A stretch of DNA of 64,000 nt. Source: Streptomyces exfoliatus. GTDB taxonomy: Bacteria; Actinomycetota; Actinomycetes; Streptomycetales; Streptomycetaceae. The first letter of the stretch is position 1; each line of letters opens with the position of its first letter. The stretch spans positions 124,001 through 188,000 of the forward strand of contig NZ_JNZP01000002.1 of assembly GCF_000725545.1 (NCBI RefSeq). Reading direction: 5' to 3'. This document shows positions 16,200-24,006 of the stretch, piece after piece. Below the pieces are notes generated by a model. The model was not told the origin of the DNA, searched no databases, and saw nothing but the letters and a program-made list of their open reading frames with translations. The position numbers were made by a program, and so were the translations under genes.

Positions 16200-17084
16200 A
16201 TGACATCCACACACCCCGCCGAGGGCCTCGACGACGAGGATCTCGGCGCCGGGCCGGAGCAAGAGGCGGAACCGCACTCCGGTTTCCTGACGGACGCGGC
16301 GCACTGGCTGCGCGGCCTGCTCGGCCCCGGGCGCCAAGGCACGGCGCCGGTCCGCCGGGTCCTCGACGTGGGCAGCGGGCCGGGCGTGGCCTCCTGCGTC
16401 CTGGCCGAGGTCTTCGCCGAGGCGGACGTCGTCGCGGTGGACCGGTCCCCCGCGCTCCTCGACCGGGCTCTGGTCCGCGCCGCGGAGAGCGGGCTGAGCG
16501 GACGGGTCACCACCGTGCGGGCCGAGCGGCCCGACGAGTTCGGCCGGCTGGGACCCGCCGACCTGATCTGGACCGGCAACGTCTGCCGTCATCTGGGCGA
16601 CCAGCAGCAGGCGCTGCGGAGCCTGGCGTCCGCGCTGCGGCCCGGCGGGATGCTCGCCGTCGCCGAACGCGGGCTGCCGCCCCGCTTCCTGCCCCGGGAC
16701 ATCGGCATCGGACGGCCCGGCCTCCAGGCCCGCCTGGACGCCGCTCTCGAAGCGCGGTTCGCCGCCACGCGGGCCCGGCTGCCCGGGTCCACCTCCGTGG
16801 TCGAGGACTGGCCGTGCCTGCTGGCCTCCGCCGGGCTCGTCCCGGCCGGCACCCGTACCTTCCTGGTCGACTTCCCCGCTCCGCTGGACCTGGCCCCGCG
16901 CCGGCACCTGCACGCCCGGCTGCGGCGCGCGCTCGACGAGCTCGGCGAGCGGCTCGACCTCGTCGACCGGCTGACCCTGGAGCAACTGGTGGACGGCGAC
17001 GCCTGCACCGGCGTCCTGTGGCGTCCCGACGTCTTCTACCTCACGGCGGTCACCGTGCACACCGCCCGCCTGTGCCGGGCCTGA
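16200..17084 (+). CDS. SAM-dependent methyltransferase, candidate dithiol S-methyltransferase
   Basis: 294 residues of class I methyltransferase fold. Motif I is VLDVGSGPGVASCVLAEVF (about 55-73), followed by an acidic end of strand 2 (VVAVDRSPALLDRAL), the strand-4 region ADLIWTGNVCRHLGDQ and LRPGGMLAVAERGLP. ATG 16200 follows GGAGG. It shares its operator and spacing with the dithiol oxidase and exporter genes, so I infer a protective role: capping the reactive ene-dithiol by S-methylation, as known for backup enzymes of gliotoxin and holomycin producers. N-methylation of the product is the main alternative. Confidence 0.82.
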   Translation: MTSTHPAEGLDDEDLGAGPEQEAEPHSGFLTDAAHWLRGLLGPGRQGTAPVRRVLDVGSGPGVASCVLAEVFAEADVVAVDRSPALLDRALVRAAESGLSGRVTTVRAERPDEFGRLGPADLIWTGNVCRHLGDQQQALRSLASALRPGGMLAVAERGLPPRFLPRDIGIGRPGLQARLDAALEARFAATRARLPGSTSVVEDWPCLLASAGLVPAGTRTFLVDFPAPLDLAPRRHLHARLRRALDELGERLDLVDRLTLEQLVDGDACTGVLWRPDVFYLTAVTVHTARLCRA

Positions 17085-17260
17085 CCGGCGCGATTACTCC
17101 GGCGCGCCGGGCGTGATCCACGAAACGCCCCGGCCCGCCTTCCTCTCGCAATGCCCCGAAGTCCGAACGGCCCGCGGAGTTTCCGCCGCGGGCCGTTCCG
17201 TCATGTCCGGGGGCCGCACGACCGTAGGACGAGCAAGGCCGCAGATTCTTCGGTCAGCCC

Positions 17261-17305
17261 TACGGTCGGACCGTATTGAGGGCCTCACCCCCGCACTCCT
17301 ACGTT
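17261..17305 (+). promoter_or_regulatory. Palindromic cluster operator and promoter of the SARP gene
   Basis: TACGGTC-G-GACCGTA (17261-17275) is a perfect 7-1-7 palindrome, preceded 12 bases upstream by a direct half-copy TTCGGTC. It abuts TTGAGG (17276-17281), and after an 18-base spacer comes TACGTT (17300-17305). The same arrangement precedes the NRPS gene. The direct repeats would suit a SARP, the palindrome a LuxR dimer; which protein binds is undecided. Confidence 0.75.
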
Positions 17306-17374
17306 CCTTCCCGGAGCAGCCGCTCGGCCGAGACCGAGAATCCGGAGAGGGCATATGCGACTGACGGAGGACGC

Positions 17375-18202
17375 GTGAGAATTCAGGTTCTTGGCCCGCT
17401 GCACGCGGAGACGGGCGGATTTCCGATCGTCCCCTCGGCGGCGAAGCAGCGGCAGATTCTGGCGCTCCTCGCTCTCCGCCCGGGGCAGTTCGTCCCGGTG
17501 ACCGCGCTGCGGGAGGAGCTGTGGGGGACCGTGCCCCCGTACAGCGCGCACGCCACCTTCCAGACGTACATCCTGAGGCTGCGCCGGCTCCTGGCCGCCG
17601 CCCTCGGCGGTCCTGACGGCCCGGCCGGCGCCCGGGAGCTGCTGGTCACCGCGCACGGCGGCTACCAGCTGCGGATCGCCGAGGAGGACGTGGACGCCTT
17701 CGCGTTCCGGCGGACCGCCCAGGCCGGCCACGCGGCCTTCGCGGACGGCGACAACGAGCTGGCGTCCCGGCTGCTGCGCCAGGCCCTGGCGCTGTGGCGG
17801 GGAGCCGCGCTCGTGGACGTACGGGCCGGGGCCGCGCTGCGGACCGAGGCCGCCGGCCTCGAAGAGCACCGGCTGCTCGCGACCGAGCGCCGCATCGACG
17901 CCGAGCTGAGCCTCGGCCTGCACGGCGAACTCCTGCCCGAGCTCGTGCAGCTGACGACACATCACCCATATGACGAGCGGCTGCACGCCCAGGCCATGGT
18001 CGCGTTCTACCGCTCGGGGCGGCAGTCCGCCGCGCTGGACCTGTACCGCGGGCTGCGCCGGCGACTGATCGAGCAGCTGGGCCTCGAACCCGCTCCGCGA
18101 CTCCAGCGGCTGCACCAGGCGATGCTCTCGGTCGATCCCCGGCTCGACTCGGTAGCCCAGGGCGGCCGGCCCACACCGACGTTCGACCTGTACGCGTGCT
18201 GA
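17375..18202 (+). CDS. SARP-family pathway activator
   Basis: 275 residues. The N-terminal OmpR-like winged helix (RIQVLGPLHAETGG, LLALRPGQFVPVTALREELWG, ATFQTYILRLRRLL) is followed by a bacterial transcriptional activation (TPR) domain ending ALDLYRGLRRRLIEQLGLEPAPRLQRLHQAML. It has no ATPase extension, so it is a small SARP. GTG 17375 has GGAGG four bases upstream. It most likely switches on the surrounding dithiolopyrrolone genes; its promoter contains the same palindrome as the NRPS promoter, so it may be autoregulated or controlled by the LAL protein. Confidence 0.93.
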   Translation: MRIQVLGPLHAETGGFPIVPSAAKQRQILALLALRPGQFVPVTALREELWGTVPPYSAHATFQTYILRLRRLLAAALGGPDGPAGARELLVTAHGGYQLRIAEEDVDAFAFRRTAQAGHAAFADGDNELASRLLRQALALWRGAALVDVRAGAALRTEAAGLEEHRLLATERRIDAELSLGLHGELLPELVQLTTHHPYDERLHAQAMVAFYRSGRQSAALDLYRGLRRRLIEQLGLEPAPRLQRLHQAMLSVDPRLDSVAQGGRPTPTFDLYAC

Positions 18203-18242
18203 GCACACCCCGACCCAGGACGGCCGAGCGAAAGGTCACACC

Positions 18243-18707
18243 GTGAACGACAAGACCCCCACCCTCTACGAATGGGCCGGCGGCGCCGAAGCCCTTGAAC
18301 GGCTCACCGAGGACTTCTACCGGCGCGTCCGCAAGGACGAGCTGCTCGCCCCGCTCTTCCAGCACATGACGGACGACCACCCGCAGCACGTCGCGACCTT
18401 CATCGGGGAGGTCCTCGGCGGGCCCGAGCGCTACACGGAGGACCACGGCGGCTACCCGCACATGGTCTCCCGGCACCGCGGCCGAGCCGTCAGGCCGGAG
18501 CAGCGGGCGCGCTGGGTGGAACTGATGCTGGAGGCCATGGACGCCGTGGGCCTTCCCGAGGACGCGGAGTTCCGCTCGGCGTTCGTCGGCTACATCGAGT
18601 TCGGCTCGCGGCGCGCGATGGCCAACTCGCAGCCGGGGGTGGGTCCGACGAGCCGCACCACCATCAAGAAGTGGGGCTGGGGCGAGGCCCTGCCCGGTGA
18701 CGACTGA
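18243..18707 (+). CDS. Group II truncated hemoglobin (HlmG-like globin)
   Basis: 154 residues, TrHb2-like: LYEWAGGAEALERLTEDFYRRV at the start, PQHVATFIGEVLGGPERYTEDHGGYPHMVSRHRG with the proximal-helix region, and a C-terminal TIKKWGWGEALPG with the Trp typical of this group. GTG 18243 follows AAAGG. Holomycin clusters carry a globin of unknown role, so its presence supports the cluster call. Oxygen or NO handling, or help to the oxidative steps, are possible. Confidence 0.92.
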   Translation: MNDKTPTLYEWAGGAEALERLTEDFYRRVRKDELLAPLFQHMTDDHPQHVATFIGEVLGGPERYTEDHGGYPHMVSRHRGRAVRPEQRARWVELMLEAMDAVGLPEDAEFRSAFVGYIEFGSRRAMANSQPGVGPTSRTTIKKWGWGEALPGDD

Positions 18708-18765
18708 CCGGAGGGCAGGACCGCGGGGGAAGCCCCGCCGGAGCCCGTTCCCGCGTCCCGGTATC

Positions 18766-18781
18766 GGCAACAAATGTTGTC
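18766..18781. promoter_or_regulatory. Self-protection operator copy 2 (before exporter)
   Basis: GGCAACAAATGTTGTC, 6-4-6 inverted repeat preceded by TATC. It lies 59 bases after the globin stop and 125 before the small peptide ATG that is coupled to the MFS gene. Downstream bases GGTGATCACC echo the GGTGATCGCC found just before the dithiol oxidase start, as if the leaders share an ancestor. Confidence 0.65.
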
Positions 18782-18890
18782 CGTCCGCCACGCTCGGTTC
18801 CAGCATGGGGACCACTGGTGATCACCACGATCAGCCGGCGCGCACCCGCCCTGATCCGTCCCCCGAACCATCCGAGCAAGGAGTTCACCC

Positions 18891-18986
18891 ATGCGTCCGA
18901 CCAGTTCCGGGCCGGTGCCCGGCGTCACCCACGTGCCGGTCGTCCGGCAGTCGGTCATCGAGGTGCCGGGAGGTGGCGGCCGATGA
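18891..18986 (+). CDS. Small peptide gene (31 residues) coupled to the MFS exporter
   Basis: The frame from ATG 18891 has an excellent ribosome site (AAGGAG, seven bases upstream) and stops in ATGA overlapping the exporter ATG at 18983. The peptide starts MRPTSSGPVPGVTHVPVV and ends in a glycine run (PGGGGR). It has no Cys and no membrane span. The good ribosome site suggests it is really translated. It may simply drive coupled translation of the exporter, or be a small functional protein. Confidence 0.5.
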   Translation: MRPTSSGPVPGVTHVPVVRQSVIEVPGGGGR

Positions 18987-20209
18987 GCGTCGAGGCCGAG
19001 GTCCAGCCGACCGCGTCCGGCAAGGCGGGCGACGGGCTGCCGTTCGCCGTGTACCTGCTGGCGTTCAGCCTGTTCGCGATGGGCAGCGCCGAGTTCCTGC
19101 TCGCCGGCGTCCTGCCGGACATCGCCGACGACCTGAAGATCTCCCTGTCGTCCGCGGGCGCGCTGATCTCGGCGTTCGCCATCGGCGTGGTGATCGGCGG
19201 TCCGCCGCTCGCCGTACTGACGCTCCGCTGGCCGCGGCGGACCACCCTGGTCGTCTCGCAGGTCGTGTTCGCCGTCAGCGTGGCCGTCGGCATCGTGACG
19301 GACAACTTCACCGTGCTCCTCGTCACCCGCTTCCTGGCCGGTCTCGCCTACGCCGGGTTCTGGGCGGTCGCCGCGGTCACCGCGATCGGTCTCGTCACCC
19401 CGGACCGCACCGCGCGGGCGTCCGGCGTGGTCGTCAGCGGACTGAGCATCGCCATGGTCGGCGGCGGTCCGGCCGGCGCGCTGCTCAGCCACTTCACCGG
19501 CTGGCGGGGCGGGTTCTGGGCGGTGGTCGCGCTGACCGTCCTCGGCGCGGTCTCGACGGCGGTCGCCGTGCCCGCGACCCGGGCCGCCCAGGAGCCCAGC
19601 GTGCGGCGGGAGCTGCGCACGATGCGGCAGCCGCAGCTGTGGGTGGTGTACGCGGCGACCCTGCTGAGCACGGCCGCCTACATGATCTCGTACAACTACC
19701 TGGCGGCGTTCCTTACGGACACCACCGGCATCGACTCCGTCTGGGTGCCGCCGATCCTGGTCCTGTTCGGCGTCGGTGCCTTCGTCGGTCTGTCCATCGG
19801 CGGCAGGATCGCCGACGGGCGGCCCCATCACGCGCTCCTCATCGGGGCCGGCGGCATCCTGGTCACGTCCGTCCTGCTCGCGCTGCTCGCCGAGTCAGCC
19901 GTCGCCGTCGTCGTCCTCGTCCTGCTCCTGGGCGTCGCCGGATTCATCCTCAACCCGGCCATCTACGGGCGGGTGTTCACCGTGGCGGCAGAGGCGCCGA
20001 CCCTTGCCGGAGCCACCGCCGTCTCCATGTTCCAGCTCGGCATCAGCATCGTCCCCGTGCTCGCGGGCATCGCGCTCGGCGCCGGTGCCGGTCTGACGTC
20101 GATCCCCTGGCTGGGCGCCGGCCTGGCCGTCCTCACCATCCCGGTCGTCCTGATCGACCGGACGATGGCCCGCAACCGGGCCCGGAGTGCCCCGGCCGGC
20201 GAGAACTGA
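18983..20209 (+). CDS. MFS drug exporter, DHA1 type (HlmH-like)
   Basis: 408 residues, about twelve membrane spans, of the Cmx/chloramphenicol-resistance subgroup: LAFSLFAMGSAEFLLAGVLPDIADDLKIS at the first span, and a short loop of basic residues (TLRWPRRTTLV) in the A-motif position between spans 2 and 3. ATG 18983 overlaps the small peptide stop; a longer in-frame opening from 18818 has no ribosome site. It should export the finished dithiolopyrrolone and is under a protection-type operator, suggesting induction by the product. Confidence 0.9.
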   Translation: MSVEAEVQPTASGKAGDGLPFAVYLLAFSLFAMGSAEFLLAGVLPDIADDLKISLSSAGALISAFAIGVVIGGPPLAVLTLRWPRRTTLVVSQVVFAVSVAVGIVTDNFTVLLVTRFLAGLAYAGFWAVAAVTAIGLVTPDRTARASGVVVSGLSIAMVGGGPAGALLSHFTGWRGGFWAVVALTVLGAVSTAVAVPATRAAQEPSVRRELRTMRQPQLWVVYAATLLSTAAYMISYNYLAAFLTDTTGIDSVWVPPILVLFGVGAFVGLSIGGRIADGRPHHALLIGAGGILVTSVLLALLAESAVAVVVLVLLLGVAGFILNPAIYGRVFTVAAEAPTLAGATAVSMFQLGISIVPVLAGIALGAGAGLTSIPWLGAGLAVLTIPVVLIDRTMARNRARSAPAGEN

Positions 20210-20284
20210 CGGCGCCGCGCGCTCGTCGCCTCTCCGTCCGGCTTCGCGTCCTCCGTCATCTCCGCCGGAAACATTCCATCGCCC

Positions 20285-20327
20285 GGAGCCGCGGAGAAAG
20301 ACCCGAAGGGTCTTTCTCCGCGGCTCC
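20285..20327. terminator. 20-bp perfect hairpin before a methyltransferase gene
   Basis: Arms 20285-20304 and 20308-20327 are perfectly complementary with a GAA loop. It follows the exporter stop by 75 bases and precedes the next ribosome site (GAGGGAGG) by only four. It may terminate exporter transcription, act as an attenuator, or, if transcription starts upstream, fold at the start of the next mRNA. Confidence 0.8.
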
Positions 20328-20343
20328 CCTGAGGGAGGTTCTC

Positions 20344-21093
20344 ATGGACAACGAACTCGGTTACGAACTCGGCAATTGGGTGGTGTCGCAGATCCAGAGC
20401 CCGGACCGTCCGACGCAGCTGACCTTCTCGCTGCTCGACATGGAATGGGATCTGCTTCCCGAGGTCTTTCCCCCGTACACGGATCCGGGGCCCGGTCTCT
20501 TCGCCTCCTGGGTGCCGTACGAGAAGGGCGGCCGCTTCCTGGAGATGGGGTGCGGCGCGGGCGTCGCCGCGGTGCTCGCGGCCCGGCGCGGCAGCGAGCA
20601 CGTGGTGGCCCTGGACATCAACCCGGCGGCGGCGGAGAACACCCGGCGCAACGCCGAGCGGCACGGGGTGTCCGACCGGGTCACGGCCCTGACCAGCGAT
20701 CTGTTCGACGCCCTGGAGCCCGGCGAGGCGTTCGACCTCGTCTTCTGGAACACCCCGTTCATCGAGGCGCCCGCGAGCCGCCCGTACGCCGGGCAGATCG
20801 AACGCGCGGTCTTCGACCCCGGGTACGAGATGGTCCGCAGGTTCTTCCGTGACGTGGTGCCCCGCCTGGCGGCGGACGGGCGGGTCTACCTGGGCACCAG
20901 CGAGGCGATGGGCAACAGGGACAAGATGCTGCGGGCGGCCGCGGAAGCGGGCTTCGAAGGCCACCGCTACCGCAGCGAGTCCGTCGAGCTGCCCGCCGCC
21001 GAATTCGGCGACTCCCCGGTGATCGCCGCCCACACCGACGAGCGCGGAATCGTGCACATGGACTTCACGATGTACGAGTTCCTCCGCCGCTGA
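20344..21093 (+). CDS. Class I SAM-dependent methyltransferase, HemK/PrmC-like
   Basis: 249 residues. Motif I is FLEMGCGAGVAAVLAARRG, followed by HVVALDINPAAAENTRRNAERHG. The catalytic-loop motif reads FWNTPFIE in the place of the NPPY/NPPF motif of N-methyltransferases of the HemK type. GAGGGAGG stands six bases before ATG. The motif suggests transfer to a nitrogen, so it is a candidate for N-methylation of the dithiolopyrrolone ring (as in thiolutin/aureothricin) or of an intermediate; this is inference. It is separated from the exporter by a strong hairpin. Confidence 0.82.
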   Translation: MDNELGYELGNWVVSQIQSPDRPTQLTFSLLDMEWDLLPEVFPPYTDPGPGLFASWVPYEKGGRFLEMGCGAGVAAVLAARRGSEHVVALDINPAAAENTRRNAERHGVSDRVTALTSDLFDALEPGEAFDLVFWNTPFIEAPASRPYAGQIERAVFDPGYEMVRRFFRDVVPRLAADGRVYLGTSEAMGNRDKMLRAAAEAGFEGHRYRSESVELPAAEFGDSPVIAAHTDERGIVHMDFTMYEFLRR

Positions 21094-21206
21094 TCTCCGA
21101 TTCCCCGGCCCGCCCGAGAATTCCCCGGATCACCCCGCGGGCCGTCAGTTCGGACCATCCGATTCACGACTGGGCGACACGAACCGCCCCGGAAGATGGG
21201 AATGTC

Positions 21207-22670
21207 ATGAGCGCCAACGGGAACACACACGGCACGGCAACCGGTTTCGACGTCGTCATCGCCGGCAACGGAGTCCTCGGGCTCTCGCTCGCCTGGGTCC
21301 TGGCACAGCGGGGACAGCGCGTGGCCGTGCTCGGCCTGCCGCACCGGCCCTGGGCCGGCTCGGCCGCGGCCGGTGCCATGCTCGGCTGTTTCGGCGAGGT
21401 CACCACCTCGCTGCTCGCCACCGAGCACGGCCGGGCCAAGCTGGAACTCGGCATCCACGCCAAGGACCTGTGGCCCCAGTGGCTGGCGGAGCTCGAGGAC
21501 GGCACCGAAGGCGCCGACATCAAGACCGCCGAGGGCACCACCGTCGTCCTCAACACCATCGGCACCGCCGAGATCGACGACGCCAACTACAACGCGATCC
21601 GAGCCGAACTCACCCGCTACGAGGAGCCGTTCGAGGACGTCGAGCCCTCCGACCTCGACTGGGTGGACGCGGAGCCGATCTCCCGCCCGCTGAAGGCCTT
21701 CCACATACCGGGGGAGCACGCGGTCGACGCCTCCGCCCTCCTGGAACGCCTGGAGTCGGCGGCCGTCCGGGCCGGCGCCGTCCTCGTCCCCGAGTTCGCC
21801 GCGCGGGTCGCGTACCAGGGCGAGCGGGTGAGCGGAGTCGTCACGGCCTCCGGGCGGACGATCGCCGCCGACCAGGTGACGCTTGCCGCGGGAGCCCGCA
21901 CGCAGGAACTCCTCGACAGCCTGCCCGTCGGCCCCCGCATCCCCCGTCTCGTCAGCGGCTACGGCGTGTCCGCCCTGGTCAAGTCCGTGGACGGAACCAC
22001 TCCCGACAGCGTCATCCGGACCCCGAACCGCTCCTTCGCCTGCGGGCTCCACGTCGTCCCCCGCGGCGACGGACACGTCTACCTCGGCGCCACCAACGTC
22101 ATCTCCGTGGAGCCGCGCGACACCGCCGAGATGCGCGACCTGGTCTTCCTCCTCCAGTGCGCCCACCGCCAGGTCCGCCGCAGCCTCTGGAACAGCGACG
22201 TCACCAAGGTCCAGGTCGGCAACCGACCCGTGTCCATGGACGGGTTCCCGCTGCTCGGCGAGGGCGGCATGCAAGGCCTGTGGATCATGACCGGCACCTA
22301 CCGCGACGGGCTGCACCTCTCCCCGTTGCTCGCCCGGGACTTCGCCGCCCGGATCCTGGGCGAGCGGCCCCAGGCCGACCTGGACCGGTTCGGCCCGCTC
22401 CGGCAGCCCATCAGGGCGGGCAGCCGTCAGGAGATCGTGGACCTCCTCATCGACCACCAGATGGGCATCGGCTACGAGCAGGACTGGACGATCCCCGTCG
22501 AGTGGCACCAGTGGATCGAGATGGACCTGCGGCCGGCCACCCTCGCCTGGGCCGACGAGCTGGACCCGGAGTTCACCCCGCCGGCCGAACTGCTCTTCGC
22601 CTCCCGCTTCGACCCCGAGCTCGTCAGCCTGCTGCGCAAGTACTACGCGACCTGCCGCGAGAACAGCTGA
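21207..22670 (+). CDS. FAD-dependent amine/amino-acid oxidase, glycine-oxidase-like
   Basis: 487 residues of the DAO/ThiO fold: dinucleotide-binding FDVVIAGNGVLGLSLAWVLAQRGQRVAVLG at the N-terminus, a middle substrate domain, and the C-terminal GTYRDGLHLSPLLARDFAARILGE that closes the FAD site in this family. About 100 extra residues follow the usual end. It lies with a RidA protein immediately downstream. Oxidation of an amine to an imine followed by RidA-assisted hydrolysis is a natural pair. I know of no such pair in the holomycin cluster, so it may add an unusual step or supply an acyl or keto-acid unit. Confidence 0.85.
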   Translation: MSANGNTHGTATGFDVVIAGNGVLGLSLAWVLAQRGQRVAVLGLPHRPWAGSAAAGAMLGCFGEVTTSLLATEHGRAKLELGIHAKDLWPQWLAELEDGTEGADIKTAEGTTVVLNTIGTAEIDDANYNAIRAELTRYEEPFEDVEPSDLDWVDAEPISRPLKAFHIPGEHAVDASALLERLESAAVRAGAVLVPEFAARVAYQGERVSGVVTASGRTIAADQVTLAAGARTQELLDSLPVGPRIPRLVSGYGVSALVKSVDGTTPDSVIRTPNRSFACGLHVVPRGDGHVYLGATNVISVEPRDTAEMRDLVFLLQCAHRQVRRSLWNSDVTKVQVGNRPVSMDGFPLLGEGGMQGLWIMTGTYRDGLHLSPLLARDFAARILGERPQADLDRFGPLRQPIRAGSRQEIVDLLIDHQMGIGYEQDWTIPVEWHQWIEMDLRPATLAWADELDPEFTPPAELLFASRFDPELVSLLRKYYATCRENS

Positions 22671-22709
22671 CCCCGTCCCGCCCTTCCGCACCCTGAGAGA
22701 GGACATGCA

Positions 22710-23117
22710 ATGGCAGTAGAGGCGATCGACCCGTCCGGCCTCCCCAAGCCCTACGGCTGGCGGCAGCTGGCCGTCGGCACCGGCAGCCGGGTGGTGTTCC
22801 TCAGCGGCCAGACGCCGCGTACCGCCGACGGTGAGCCGGTGGGCATGGGCGACCTCGCGGCACAGACCGAGCAGGTCTACCTCAACATCGCCACCGGACT
22901 CGCCGCGGCCGGAGCCACCTTCGACGACGTCCTGCGCCTGACCATGTACGTCGTGGACTGGTCGCTCGACAAGTGGGACGCGATCATGGCGGGCGCGGAG
23001 CGCGCGGCGGCGCAGCTCGGCGCCGACGTCATCCGGCCCACCACCCTGGTCGGGGTCGCCACGCTCGCCGAACCCGACTTCCTCATCGAGGTCGAGGCGA
23101 CCGCCATAGCCGCCTGA
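22710..23117 (+). CDS. RidA/YjgF-family enamine/imine deaminase
   Basis: 135 residues, the full size of the family: VVFLSGQTPRTADGEPVG, GDLAAQTEQVYLNIATGLAAAGATFDDVLRLTMYVVD, and the terminal LVGVATLAEPDFLIEVEATAIA. RidA proteins are cytoplasmic trimers that hydrolyse reactive enamine/imine intermediates. It follows the flavin oxidase by 39 bases in the same direction, so it probably removes the imine made by that enzyme. Its stop codon lies in the left arm of a long inverted repeat. Confidence 0.92.
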   Translation: MAVEAIDPSGLPKPYGWRQLAVGTGSRVVFLSGQTPRTADGEPVGMGDLAAQTEQVYLNIATGLAAAGATFDDVLRLTMYVVDWSLDKWDAIMAGAERAAAQLGADVIRPTTLVGVATLAEPDFLIEVEATAIAA

Positions 23118-23190
23118 CCTCCTCCGACGACGAGTGGGGCCCCGCCGGACCGGATCCGGCGGGGCCCCACTCGTCGTCGGAGGAGGTCAG
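23114..23190. terminator. 36-bp perfect inverted repeat between convergent genes
   Basis: Arms 23114-23149 and 23155-23190 are perfect complements of 36 bases with a 5-base loop. The RidA stop and the flavoprotein stop lie at the two outer ends of the arms, so the element terminates both transcripts. It is unusually long and exact for a bacterial terminator. Confidence 0.9.
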
Positions 23191-23771
23191 TGCCGCTTGG
23201 CGAGGAGGTCGTCGATCACCACGGCCACCGCCTCCGGTGACGGCAGGCCGGGGTGGTGGCTCGCGGTCCCCGTGGTCGGGTCGAAGGCGTCGTGCCACTC
23301 CGGCTCGTTGACGAGGGCCCCGTCCTCGCGGATCCGGGCGATGTTCCGCCGGACGGCCGGCTTGTGCCACATCCGGGCACCCATCACCGGGAAGTACACG
23401 ACGGGACAGTCCACCGAAAGCGCGACCGTCATCAGCCGGTTGGGCGCCGCGCCGCCCGCCGCGGCGGCGAGCGTGTGGGCGGTGGCCGGCAGGACCGCGA
23501 GCACGTCGTGGTCGGCGGCGAGCCGGGACGGCTTGTCGGTCGGCCAGTCCGCCGGGGATTCCCCGCTCACCACCCGCTCGGCGAAGAGCGCCAGGCTCTC
23601 GGGGGAAAGGAAGGAGGTCGCGGTGTGCGTCAGCAGAACCGTGAACGTGCTGCCCGCGATCTGTCGGCGCATCGCCTCGATGTACGAAGGAAGCCGGGTC
23701 ACCGCAATGGATCCTGTGGCACCGACGAGTATGCGTTTCCCGGCCGTCCCCGGGGTTTCCTGAATTTCCAT
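23187..23771 (-). CDS. hlmF: Flavoprotein decarboxylase, EpiD/PPC-DC family (HlmF-like)
   Basis: 194 residues of the homo-oligomeric flavin Cys-decarboxylase family. The N-terminus KRILVGATGSIAVTRLPSYIEAM is the FMN-binding start, and DHDVLAVLPATAHTLAAAAGGAAPNRLMTVAL replaces the PASANTLAKIA motif. PVMGARMWHKPAVRRNI holds the conserved Met/His region. Relatives oxidatively decarboxylate a C-terminal Cys to an enethiol, which is the chemistry required to make the dithiolopyrrolone ene-dithiol. It diverges from the NRPS operon with the palindromic operator between them. Start 23771 gives the usual family length; 23798 is an alternative. Confidence 0.87.
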   Translation of the reverse strand: MEIQETPGTAGKRILVGATGSIAVTRLPSYIEAMRRQIAGSTFTVLLTHTATSFLSPESLALFAERVVSGESPADWPTDKPSRLAADHDVLAVLPATAHTLAAAAGGAAPNRLMTVALSVDCPVVYFPVMGARMWHKPAVRRNIARIREDGALVNEPEWHDAFDPTTGTASHHPGLPSPEAVAVVIDDLLAKRH

Positions 23772-23900
23772 GCCCCGATGATGTCGCCGGGTCACCACCC
23801 CTGGTCAATGCCGCCCACCGGGCTCGACCGGGGCGGTCCAGCGCCGGTCCAGCGGCGGTCCCGTGCAGGTCGGGCACGGGCCAAATCCTACGGTCGTCCC

Positions 23901-23945
23901 TACGGTCCGACCGTATTGAGGCCGTTTACGCCCGCTGCCTAATGT
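23901..23945. promoter_or_regulatory. Palindromic cluster operator and promoter of the NRPS operon
   Basis: TACGGTC-C-GACCGTA (23901-23915) is a perfect 7-1-7 palindrome, with a half-copy TACGGTC 12 bases upstream at 23889. It runs into TTGAGG (23916-23921), an 18-base spacer and TAATGT (23940-23945). Twenty-one of 22 bases around the palindrome match the SARP promoter. Being symmetric and between divergent genes, it may also serve the flavoprotein gene. Confidence 0.75.
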
Positions 23946-24006
23946 CGTTTTCCGTACACGAATTCGAAAGCCCGCCAGGGCATCCGATGAAAAGAGGCGG
24001 ACGTCG

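Noticed and set aside
18818..18982. N-terminal extension of the MFS exporter from GTG 18818
   Set aside because: The extra 55 residues are Arg/Pro-rich with no ribosome site, while ATG 18983 is coupled to a well-placed small frame and gives the normal family length.
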